From: JAXGXQ01 sp040772685
GTDB lineage: Bacteria > Bacillota > Clostridia > Saccharofermentanales > UBA5734
Length of the DNA: 64,000 nucleotides
Direction of reading: 5' to 3'
NCBI GenBank assembly: GCA_040772685.1
Contig: JAXGXQ010000001.1
Span: 1 to 64,000 of the forward strand
Under the pieces are notes generated by a model that did not search any database, was not told the origin of the DNA, and worked only from the letters and a program-made list of their open reading frames with translations. A program made the position numbers and the translations under genes. Below, piece after piece: positions 18,301 through 25,469 of this stretch. Each line of letters opens with the position of its first letter. The first letter of the stretch is position 1.

Positions 18301-19195
18301 CTCTCTGGCGGCTTACGGGGACGCGATTCCAATGGCGGCGCCGGAGGTGTATAAACGCCGACCGGCCGGCAGCCGTTCCACAGTTATGACTGGCATAGCC
18401 AAACCGCGTGTGCTGATTCCGGTTTTCCCGGGAACCAACTGCGAATATGATTCCGCCCGTGCTTTCATTGAAGCCGGGGCTGAAGCAGATGTCCTGATAG
18501 TAAGGAATCTGACCTCTTCCGCGATTGTCGAAACTCTGGCTGAACTCGATAAACGGTTGCGCCAGGCGCAGATGCTGATGCTGCCGGGCGGCTTCAGCGG
18601 CGGTGACGAGCCGGAAGGTTCAGGCAAATTCATTGCTTCGGCTTTCCGTAATCCGCGGGTTACCGAAGCTGTGCGTGACTTGTTGCGGCGTGACGGCCTG
18701 ATTCTCGGCATCTGCAACGGCTTTCAGGCTTTGATCAAACTCGGCTTACTGCCATTTGGCGACATTGTCGATCTTAAACCTGACAGCCCGACTTTGACAT
18801 TCAATCGAATCGGCCGCCATATCTCCCGATTGGTAACCACAAAAGTGATCAGCAATCGCTCGCCCTGGCTGGCGGGTGTTGAGCCTGGGCAGCTGCATGT
18901 TATTCCTGCTTCTCATGGTGAAGGGCGCTTTATCGCTTCTTCGGCTCAGGTTGCCCAGCTGGCCGCCGCCGGCCAGATCTCCACACAATATGTTGACTTG
19001 GAGGGCAACCCCAGCAACGATACGCGGTACAATCCCAACGGCTCAATTGGCGGCGTTGAAGGTTTGATCAGTCCCGACGGCAGAATTCTTGGCAAGATGG
19101 CCCACTCCGAACGCATCGGACCCCAGCTATACCGCAATGTTCCCGGTGACAAGGATCAACAGATTTTCAGATCCGGCGTGCAATACTTCTTGTAA
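15314..19195 (+). CDS. purL: Phosphoribosylformylglycinamidine synthase, single-chain
   Basis: A 1293-residue purine-synthesis enzyme that converts FGAR, glutamine and ATP to FGAM. It is the long form, with PurS-like, PurL and glutaminase parts in one chain. Visible blocks are 'DTYWSDHCRHTTF', 'NETHNHPTEIEPFGGA', the second AIRS-like half, and a C-terminal class I glutaminase with Cys1134 in 'GICNGFQ' and 'ASHGEGRF'. ATG 15314 is supported by AAGGAG overlapping the end of htpG; longer readings run inside htpG. Other purine genes are absent from the window. A strong terminator follows. Confidence 0.97.
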   Translation: MNGTLRVRRVFTAKRAGCDVEAQGILKDLRENLKQTGLTGVRIYNRYDIAGITDEEYGLARNQVFAELPVDDVYDEVADYHGAAALVAIEALPGQYDQRADSAAQCIQIITQKERPQVRTARIIALYGEPAGIDTERVRDYLINPVESREAALTKPQTLDEQYEAPAPVETLDGFVSLDAAGLQALIAELGLAMSFADLEFIQANFRREQREPTMTEIRVLDTYWSDHCRHTTFLTEIESVRFDQDRPFGELLAKVWRDYEAQRAQLYSPERLAAKPPCLMDLATLAMKQLRRDGYLADLDDSGEINACSIKVTIPVDGKDTEYLVMFKNETHNHPTEIEPFGGAATCLGGAIRDPLSGRTYVYQAMRVTGSGDPTVPIEETLRGKLPQRKITTTAAAGYSSYGNQIGLATGQVDECYHPGYIAKRMEIGAVIGAAPAAQIRREQPQPGDVVILLGGRTGRDGCGGATGSSKPHTEASLAQCGSEVQKGNPPTERKIQRLFRDPDVAYLIRRCNDFGAGGVSVAIGELADGLVIDLDKVPLKYEGLDGTEIAISESQERMAVVVAPGDVAAFLAAADKENLEATVVAQVSAEPRLIMNWQGQTIVNLSRAFIDTNGAPQSTRVHVTLPENICYFQRPAEGAIDDHFGKSVRNIFGSLQGCSRQGLAERFDSTIGAGTILMPFGGSCQRTAEEGMAALIPVPEGETTACTLMAYGFDPYLSSWSPYHGAYYAVTTALARIAALGGNPRQARLTLQEYFERLTSEEKWGKPLAALLGAHQAQLDYKVPAIGGKDSMSGSFDDLHVPPTLVAFAVNVTSAEKVRSATLPRAGLTLLRLSPQRDAFELPDPEAFLAGLDLVGRADIAASILAAGVVQGNGAAVTAIQMCFGERLGLDIDDEWTTDDLFRPDHGALILAVESPAAIAALEAGGARRLGMTTTEPQLVWRKESLPLADAIAASERVLEPIFPTKAEADAKPFELPLKSHTGDSDVKNIEMAPSLAAYGDAIPMAAPEVYKRRPAGSRSTVMTGIAKPRVLIPVFPGTNCEYDSARAFIEAGAEADVLIVRNLTSSAIVETLAELDKRLRQAQMLMLPGGFSGGDEPEGSGKFIASAFRNPRVTEAVRDLLRRDGLILGICNGFQALIKLGLLPFGDIVDLKPDSPTLTFNRIGRHISRLVTTKVISNRSPWLAGVEPGQLHVIPASHGEGRFIASSAQVAQLAAAGQISTQYVDLEGNPSNDTRYNPNGSIGGVEGLISPDGRILGKMAHSERIGPQLYRNVPGDKDQQIFRSGVQYFL

Positions 19196-19250
19196 GCGGG
19201 ACAAAGATTAGATCAACAAATAACGACACAAAAAATCAGCAACATACGAC

Positions 19251-19283
19251 AGGCAGCGCTCCGCTGAGGGACGCTGCCTTTTT
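19251..19283 (+). terminator. Intrinsic terminator after purL
   Basis: AGGCAGCG (19251-19258) pairs with CGCTGCCT (19272-19279) and is followed by T5. Confidence 0.9.
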
Positions 19284-19347
19284 CTGTCAGTTGATATGAG
19301 CTCTGAAGCAGACACGTTGCGGCTATACTGCTTCTGGAGGTGATCAA

Positions 19348-20811
19348 ATGAGAAAATCAAGGTTTCTGAAGCTGATTTTAGCAGGCTGTGTCAGTGCAGG
19401 CCTCATTATTGTTTCATTTACTCTGCCTTATGGTGTAAAGAATTTGTATGCTGCTGTCTGGACAGATGGCACCATTCCCAAACCGCCCGACGACCAGGCG
19501 AGTTTCCTGGCTTACCTTAAGCGCATTGGCCAACCGGCTTACAGCCGCGACCACCGTTACCCGGCAAATTTCGCAACTTTTCACGACTACAAAATGCTGG
19601 TTTATGGTACACCTGCCCAGGTACCGGGCAACCGCTACGATCCAGTTTATCAGCAATACGCGATGCTTGGTTACTCCTACGAAGAGCGCCCTGTAACTAA
19701 TTCCCTGTTCCCCGATGACGCTCCGGGCGGAATTACGCAAAGCAATCCTTTCAGCTGGAAGGAGAATGATCTCGGCAGCACCGCCAGCTCATCCTGGCAA
19801 CGGCTCGATTCTGCTCAACGCCAACAGCTAAAAGAAGTGCAATTGTATTATCGTAATCAGCCTTTTGGTCTGATGAATTATTCGAATCTCGGTTTGAGTG
19901 AACGCAAAGCCTTTGTACTGGCTCCGCCTTCCTGGCATCTTGGTTCGGCGCTGTACACCGAACACTATCTAACCCGGAATGGTAGGCGGGAAACGCGTTA
20001 TGCCACTTTCACCTGCAACGGCAGCGGCAATGCTGAGCTCAGCTGTTCACTGGAAATTTTGACGCCGCCTGATAAAGATAAAGCGTATGGTTTTGCTGAG
20101 GGTGAGGATGAAATGCGCATCTCCTACCGAGTTACCGGCCGGATTGAAGCTCTAAGCGGTCTGGCCAACGAGAAGGATATTGTCCTGCGCGGTGTTGGCA
20201 CTGAGGATGGTGTCAAATATGGAAGTGGTATGGGGCCATTTGTTTATGAAGGAACAAAGGTACTGCATCGCTCAATCCTGGAAGGCGCGACTGCCGGAGT
20301 GGCTGAAATCACTGCAACCACATTTGTGGTTTCCGGCATGGGCGACATTATTTTACAAGAGCAAGTGAAATATCTACCGCTGCGCAGTCACAAACCCATA
20401 GAACCGTTGACAATAACAGCAGACATTAAAGGCGCGATTGGTTATTTCAGTGGTGTAAAAACTTTGAACGGCCGCAAGCTGCCGTTGGCGAAACGCCGTT
20501 TCCTGGGTTTGGAAACAACTTGGCTTAACGTTAATTTCAACAAGCCTGTTGCGAATTGGAAATACACCTTTTTAGGTCAAACTAACATAGTTACTGCAGG
20601 TGCGAATCAGGTTTCGTACAGTATCCCGGTTAAAATGCCGCTGAATCACGATACTCTTACCTGGAACAGTAAACGCCTGCAACCGGCGCTAAAAATTGAA
20701 ATAGAGGCCACCGACCGCAAAGCCAGCAGTAACAGAGCGAGCACAATAATTGAGGGGATAGAGCTGACCGGCGATACTTTCGATCTGCTTTATCTGCAAA
20801 CCGCTAACTAA
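19348..20811 (+). CDS. Exported protein of unknown function
   Basis: A 487-residue protein that I do not recognise. It begins with a signal peptide or anchor (basic MRKSR, hydrophobic stretch about residues 8-34, possible cleavage near 'LYAAVW'). The mature part is rich in Tyr, Ser and Thr with many short beta-like segments and no Cys pairs, repeats, membrane helices or catalytic motif that I can name. The ribosome site GGAGGTGATC is nearly full anti-SD complementarity, suggesting high translation. It is separated from purL by a terminator and converges with a membrane-protein gene 48 bp downstream. Confidence 0.75.
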   Translation: MRKSRFLKLILAGCVSAGLIIVSFTLPYGVKNLYAAVWTDGTIPKPPDDQASFLAYLKRIGQPAYSRDHRYPANFATFHDYKMLVYGTPAQVPGNRYDPVYQQYAMLGYSYEERPVTNSLFPDDAPGGITQSNPFSWKENDLGSTASSSWQRLDSAQRQQLKEVQLYYRNQPFGLMNYSNLGLSERKAFVLAPPSWHLGSALYTEHYLTRNGRRETRYATFTCNGSGNAELSCSLEILTPPDKDKAYGFAEGEDEMRISYRVTGRIEALSGLANEKDIVLRGVGTEDGVKYGSGMGPFVYEGTKVLHRSILEGATAGVAEITATTFVVSGMGDIILQEQVKYLPLRSHKPIEPLTITADIKGAIGYFSGVKTLNGRKLPLAKRRFLGLETTWLNVNFNKPVANWKYTFLGQTNIVTAGANQVSYSIPVKMPLNHDTLTWNSKRLQPALKIEIEATDRKASSNRASTIIEGIELTGDTFDLLYLQTAN

Positions 20812-20859
20812 ACCCTTGCGAATACAAGGGCTTGATCATGTTCTGAGCTGCAGGATTTT

Positions 20860-22386
20860 TCAAAATAGCGTCTTGCGGAAGTTTGCTTCGTCGGTGCCGT
20901 GCCAGCTGGCTTCATTTTGTTGATCAGGTTCGTTAGCTGGCAGCTTTGCCTCTGGTTGCACAGGTTTCGAATGCTCAGGTGTGCTTTTAGCGTCTGCGGC
21001 CGGCGAGATATGAGGCCAGGGATCATTGATTAGATCCAGGAAAGGATCGGGAGAAGGCATTTTAGGCCCTGCTGACGTGTCTGCTGCGGCTTGAACTGAT
21101 ATTGGCTGAGTATGGATGTTCGAACCAGCGGCGCCTGAAGGCGAGTCGCTTTTGATATCATCTGCGGCAATTTTGCTGAATTCAGGTTCCGCTAAAGCAC
21201 GTTTTTCCGCTGTAAGCCGTAAATCTTTAAGCTGCTCGGATTCCGGAGCCTTGAGCAATCCAAATGCCGGCACCCGCTGACGTCCAGGCTTACGCGGCGG
21301 CTTGCCGTCGTAAACATAACAGTAGTTGTTTTCGCCGTAGTACACGTAGAAGTAAGCTGCCGGTGTCTCGGATTCGTAATCAACATAACAAAAAATCGGG
21401 TGGCGCAGGCGGCGCGCTGTTTGAATCATGCTGTCGAAATCAGCAACAGTAATGCACCAATCCGGTTCCCAGGCTTTGTCAGCGATCATCAGAATCTGGC
21501 GTCGCCCCTGTCGTAAAAGCTGTTTTAAGCCGCGCCGGAAATAAGTGTCCGGCCGGTTTGCTGTTAAAACCAAAAATAATACGAGTGACAGTAAAAGAAC
21601 ACTGCTCAGCAGCGGATAAACAAACGCTGGCAGTAAAGCTGGCTGAACCAGATATGAAACCGGTAAGGTGACTAAACGCTGAACAGAAACCGGATTGTTT
21701 TGGATTCGGAAAGATTCTGTTAGTAAAGGAATCACAACTTCGGCGGTTTGAGTGGAGGTACCGTTCTGTCCCAGAATGCTTCCTGCCATTTCCGCGTTGA
21801 GGCGAATGATCAGGCGAGCCTCGCCCTCGTGCTTGCTCTTGCTGAGAAAGTCGGCTGCGGCCTGCCTGTAAGCGGCAAGCATTACAGTTGCACTGCTGTT
21901 AAGATCCTGCCGGAAAAAAGTCGCTGCTGATTCAGAAACAGGGAGCAGGTTTTCGTGTTGTTCCATCAATAAAACACTGGGATCATTCGGCGCGTGCACC
22001 TGCAGAATCGCATCGGCCTGATTCCGGCTGGACAGGCTGCCTAAATGCAGCGCCCGCTGTTCGAGGTTGAAATCGACAGTTACCGATTCGGTATAATCCT
22101 GAACATAAGCCCCACCGGCAGGCAAGGTGCGCTGGGCGAAAGGAGCATCCGGCGTCAGATTGACCTGGTAGTCGGACGTAATGTTCTGCCTGTAGGCGAA
22201 TATCGGAGTTGTCATTGTGACAATAAAAGGCTGGAAAGCAGCCAAAGAAATAAAAATTGAAACCAGCAATACTACAAGCAATAATCCGGAAATAACCCGC
22301 CGTAAAGGACGAGACATAAACTTACGTACCTGCTCATTGTCATGCTCTTCAAGCGTGCTATGCAGCAAATCTTCATTTCTTTTCAT
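20860..22386 (-). CDS. Membrane protein of unknown function
   Basis: A 508-residue protein with two predicted membrane helices, about residues 30-52 and 255-282. They enclose an extracellular domain of about 200 residues with Thr/Val-rich beta segments. The cytoplasmic side has a small domain ('WEPDWCITVADFDSMIQTA' region) and a Pro/Ser/Ala/Glu-rich tail from about residue 400 that looks disordered. No family is recognised. GGAGGG precedes the ATG. It is divergent from the YabE-like gene, and the layout would suit a signal-transducing or divisome-associated anchor, but that is speculation. Confidence 0.75.
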   Translation of the reverse strand: MKRNEDLLHSTLEEHDNEQVRKFMSRPLRRVISGLLLVVLLVSIFISLAAFQPFIVTMTTPIFAYRQNITSDYQVNLTPDAPFAQRTLPAGGAYVQDYTESVTVDFNLEQRALHLGSLSSRNQADAILQVHAPNDPSVLLMEQHENLLPVSESAATFFRQDLNSSATVMLAAYRQAAADFLSKSKHEGEARLIIRLNAEMAGSILGQNGTSTQTAEVVIPLLTESFRIQNNPVSVQRLVTLPVSYLVQPALLPAFVYPLLSSVLLLSLVLFLVLTANRPDTYFRRGLKQLLRQGRRQILMIADKAWEPDWCITVADFDSMIQTARRLRHPIFCYVDYESETPAAYFYVYYGENNYCYVYDGKPPRKPGRQRVPAFGLLKAPESEQLKDLRLTAEKRALAEPEFSKIAADDIKSDSPSGAAGSNIHTQPISVQAAADTSAGPKMPSPDPFLDLINDPWPHISPAADAKSTPEHSKPVQPEAKLPANEPDQQNEASWHGTDEANFRKTLF

Positions 22387-22503
22387 GGTGCCCTCCGGAT
22401 AAAACCTGGTGCTCAGTAAATCCTCATCAATTGTAACACACGGCTTCGGCGGGCTTCAATCGAGGTTGGCGCCTGTAGGTATCTGTCGTATCTGAGGCTG
22501 GCT

Positions 22504-22532
22504 TTGACAGTATTCAGACGATTAATTATAAT
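22504..22532 (+). promoter_or_regulatory. Consensus sigma-A promoter of the YabE-like gene
   Basis: TTGACA (22504-22509), exactly 17 bp, TATAAT (22527-22532): a full consensus match. The predicted transcription start (22539-22540) coincides with the ATG at 22540. Confidence 0.9.
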
Positions 22533-22539
22533 TTGGCAC

Positions 22540-23787
22540 ATGAAATATAAAATTAATGTTGCCCTGGCACGAAAAATCCTGCGCGGCAGTTATCTGCTGA
22601 TCCTGGCTTTATTAATCGTTCCCGCTGTTTTGGTGCTAAATGAGCAGCCAACCTTACTGACCAACAGTCAGCTGATTCCTGCTCAATTAATTGTGCGCAC
22701 ACCTGATGCTCAAACCATCGAATTCACAACTTTCGAACCAACCATTATCGATGCCCTTGATGCTGCCAGAATAACGGTGGGGGAAAAGGACACGCTTTCT
22801 TTACCGGATAATTTACCGTTATCTGCCGGTAACAGTTACCAGGTCGAGATAATCAGGCGCAACAATGTCACGCTTTCGTACGCGGGCCTGGCGGTCGAGG
22901 CCGCCGCGCCGGATCTTTCGATGGCAGAACTGATCAGCCGTTCCGGGTTTGATTTATTGAATACGGCAGACGGCAGTCGTATAGAGCAGCAGGTTGCCGA
23001 CAGTGAATCAAACGCTGGAGCAGTCATTTCCTATGTTGACGTGGAACACAGAACAGAAAAGGTGCTGGAGGAAATCCCTTTCAGTACAGTAACTGTAAAT
23101 GATCCGGAAATGTATATCGGTGAAAGCAAGGTTCGCACTGAAGGAATTGTCGGTCAACGGGCCCTGATTTATGACGATGTTTATGAAAACGGTATCTTTG
23201 TCTCCAGAACTCAAACCGGTACCGAGATCATAACTAACCCGGTACAGAAAGTTATCGCCAAGGGTACCAAGAAAAAAGTCGTGATCGCCCCTTATAACAG
23301 CCGCACTGTTAATAAAGCGGCTGCCAGTACTTTCAATAAAATAAAAGACACACTGAAGCGCAACGGCAACAGGAGCTACAGCAACTTTTCGGTCAGCGGC
23401 AGCACTCTGACTCTCGACGGGCGCAATTACAATATTACCGACACAGGTTCACGCACTATTACCGTTTATGATGGCTTGCAGGTTTGTAAAAGCAGCGGCG
23501 ATCATTCGCCCGCTATCAACCATAAAACGGCCAGCGGCATTCCGGCTCAGCGCGGGCTGGCAGCTACTTTTGCCTACCGCAGCAATGGCAAAGTGACTGG
23601 CGTTGCTTTGCCTTTTGGTACTTTGGTTTTTGTCGAGGGCTATGGCCTTGCGGTTATTGCCGATATACATGGAGCAAAAACCAATGTTGGTATGCTCGAC
23701 CTTTCCTACGACCCGGGGGAACTGGCAGGCGGCAAAGTCAGCGTAGGCAAGTGGACCCGCAAAGTATATGTTCTAAAAACACCTTGA
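22540..23787 (+). CDS. YabE-like G5/3D-domain cell-wall protein
   Basis: A 415-residue exported protein of the YabE/Rpf-like group thought to act on peptidoglycan. Order: signal or anchor helix (about residues 13-34), one or more DUF348 ubiquitin-like repeats ('IEFTTFEPTIIDALDAARI'), a G5 domain (about 160-240, 'RTEKVLEEIPFSTVTVNDP'), and a C-terminal 3D domain whose conserved aspartates sit in 'VIADIHGAK', 'MLDLSYD'. The 3D fold resembles lytic transglycosylase MltA. ATG 22540 has no ribosome site and sits at the predicted +1, so the mRNA may be leaderless. It directly precedes rsmA, as yabE does near ksgA in Bacillus, except that the intervening rnmV is missing. Confidence 0.9.
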   Translation: MKYKINVALARKILRGSYLLILALLIVPAVLVLNEQPTLLTNSQLIPAQLIVRTPDAQTIEFTTFEPTIIDALDAARITVGEKDTLSLPDNLPLSAGNSYQVEIIRRNNVTLSYAGLAVEAAAPDLSMAELISRSGFDLLNTADGSRIEQQVADSESNAGAVISYVDVEHRTEKVLEEIPFSTVTVNDPEMYIGESKVRTEGIVGQRALIYDDVYENGIFVSRTQTGTEIITNPVQKVIAKGTKKKVVIAPYNSRTVNKAAASTFNKIKDTLKRNGNRSYSNFSVSGSTLTLDGRNYNITDTGSRTITVYDGLQVCKSSGDHSPAINHKTASGIPAQRGLAATFAYRSNGKVTGVALPFGTLVFVEGYGLAVIADIHGAKTNVGMLDLSYDPGELAGGKVSVGKWTRKVYVLKTP

Positions 23788-23823
23788 GCTATTTCAAACA
23801 GCAGACCGACGGGAGTGATCAAC

Positions 23824-24693
23824 GTGCCTGCACCAGTGCCCAATAATCTCGACCGTCAGGCGACACGCGAGCTGATGCAGCGGTACAATATCCGGCCGAC
23901 CCATTCGCTGGGCCAGAATTTTCTGGTTGAAGAGAGGTATCTGACTGAGATTATTGCAGCGGCCGAACTAAACCGGGATGATCTGGTGCTTGAAATTGGA
24001 CCCGGCCTGGGTCATCTGACGCGCCTGCTTGCGGCCACGGCCGGACAGGTTGTCGCGATCGAGATCGACCGCCATCTGCTGCCTGCCCTGGCGGAGACGA
24101 CTTCGGGCTATGAGAATGTCAGCATTATTCATGATAATGCCCTGAAGGTTGAATTTGGCGAAATCGCAGCTGATTGGCAGGGGCGGCGCAAAGTTGTTGC
24201 CAATCTGCCGTATTACATAACAACCCCCCTGATCATTAAACTACTTACAGAGTGGCCGTCTGCTGACCGGATAATCCTGACAATCCAGAATGAAGCTGCC
24301 TGTCGCATCCTGGCGCAGCCTGGGCAGGGTGAATACGGCCCCCTGGCGGTTCTTTGCCAATTATATGGACCAGTGCGCAAGCAGCGGCTAATTCCTGCAG
24401 ACGCGTTTTTACCGCGGCCAAATATCGATTCCTGCCTGCTGGTAATGACCGGGAACCAACTGCGGCCGGCAGCCAGCCAGTGGCTTGGCTTGTCGCATTT
24501 CTTGCAGGCGGCTTTTCAAAACCGACGCAAAAAGTTGCGAAATGTTCTAAGCAGTAAAAATGTGTCTGACGGCAGACTGACTTCGGCAAGAATCGATGCT
24601 GCCTTTGCTGAACTGGAAATCAACGACAACAGTCGTGCCGAAGAATTGACGCCCGAAAAATGGTACGCACTGTATCTGGCTCTGTTGAGTTGA
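23824..24693 (+). CDS. rsmA: 16S rRNA dimethyladenosine transferase RsmA/KsgA
   Basis: A 289-residue methyltransferase that dimethylates two adjacent adenines in the 3'-terminal hairpin of 16S rRNA during 30S maturation. SAM motif I 'EIGPGLG' is at residues 57-63 and the catalytic 'NLPY' motif at 127-130. 'HSLGQNFL' near the N-terminus is typical. GTG 23824 is preferred because GGGAG lies 8 nt upstream; an in-frame GTG 9 nt earlier overlaps that site. It is 36 bp downstream of the YabE-like gene, probably on the same transcript. Confidence 0.97.
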   Translation: MPAPVPNNLDRQATRELMQRYNIRPTHSLGQNFLVEERYLTEIIAAAELNRDDLVLEIGPGLGHLTRLLAATAGQVVAIEIDRHLLPALAETTSGYENVSIIHDNALKVEFGEIAADWQGRRKVVANLPYYITTPLIIKLLTEWPSADRIILTIQNEAACRILAQPGQGEYGPLAVLCQLYGPVRKQRLIPADAFLPRPNIDSCLLVMTGNQLRPAASQWLGLSHFLQAAFQNRRKKLRNVLSSKNVSDGRLTSARIDAAFAELEINDNSRAEELTPEKWYALYLALLS

Positions 24694-24752
24694 TGAGGCG
24701 TAACAGGTGATCTATACTGAAATCAGTTTGGTTGCAGGGAGGACGTGCCAGT

Positions 24753-25436
24753 ATGGAAAAAGAAGCTCACAGAATCAGTGTCCGGATTGGCGGTATGTTT
24801 TATAACCTGGTTTCTGGGGAATCAGAAGAGTATACACGTCAAATTGCGGCAAAGGCGGACGAGATGATCCGCCGGGTTTCTATGGCCAGTCCGCACCTCA
24901 GCCAACAAATGGCAATTGTGCTGGCATTGGTGAATGCTGTTGATGAACTGACACGGCTCTCGAATCAACAGAATCTGTCAGGTCAACAGCAGCAAGCTGC
25001 TGAGCAGAAAAGCGCCGAGCTGCGTACTGAGCTGGCTAAGGCGCGCGAACTCAACTGGGAAATGAAAAAAGAAATTCTGCGCTTGACCGCGCTCTTGCGA
25101 GAAGTTAAAGCAACAGATGCAAACTCAACAAAATCAGTGGTTCAGGAGCCTGTTTCGGAGCCTGTACCTGAACCTGAACCTGAAATTGAACCTGAGCCTG
25201 AAATTGAACCTGAGCCTGAAATTGAACCTGAGCCTGAAATTGAAGTTGACAAAGACAGCCGAACTGCCTCAGCCCGCCTTTCCGCTGTCTGGGGCGAGCC
25301 AGGCGAACCGCCTGCAGAGGAAGCTCAGCCCAGGCCGATTGATCAGCTGCGCCAAACAGGGCTGGACGAGTATCTCTCTCACCATACACCTTCCCGCTCA
25401 ATCGTCGAAGACATTATCAGTGACGATGAGCCTTAA
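24753..25436 (+). CDS. zapA: ZapA-type cell-division protein with a repeat-rich tail
   Basis: A 227-residue protein whose first 100 residues match ZapA, the small coiled-coil protein that bundles FtsZ filaments at the Z-ring ('RISVRIGGMFYNLVSGESEE', then a heptad coiled coil about residues 45-120). ZapA is normally about 90-110 residues. Here a long extension follows, containing four six-residue Pro-Glu-Pro-Glu-Ile-Glu units (141-164), then a low-complexity tail ending in acidic residues. ATG 24753 follows GGGAGG. The gene precedes the U32 peptidase gene, a common Clostridia order. Confidence 0.88.
   Translation: MEKEAHRISVRIGGMFYNLVSGESEEYTRQIAAKADEMIRRVSMASPHLSQQMAIVLALVNAVDELTRLSNQQNLSGQQQQAAEQKSAELRTELAKARELNWEMKKEILRLTALLREVKATDANSTKSVVQEPVSEPVPEPEPEIEPEPEIEPEPEIEPEPEIEVDKDSRTASARLSAVWGEPGEPPAEEAQPRPIDQLRQTGLDEYLSHHTPSRSIVEDIISDDEP
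25173..25244 (+). repeat. Four tandem 18-bp repeats in the zapA coding region
   Basis: Units CCTGARCCTGAAATTGAA at 25173, 25191, 25209 and 25227 encode PEPEIE four times. The copies differ only by A/G at one position, indicating recent slippage expansion. Copy number may vary between strains. Confidence 0.95.
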
Positions 25437-25469
25437 ATAATTAATATTTAGACAAAGGACTAACCAGAC

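Noticed and set aside
25173..25244. Tandem repeats considered as a CRISPR array
   Set aside because: The units are 18 bp and contiguous without spacers, in frame, and encode PEPEIE in zapA.
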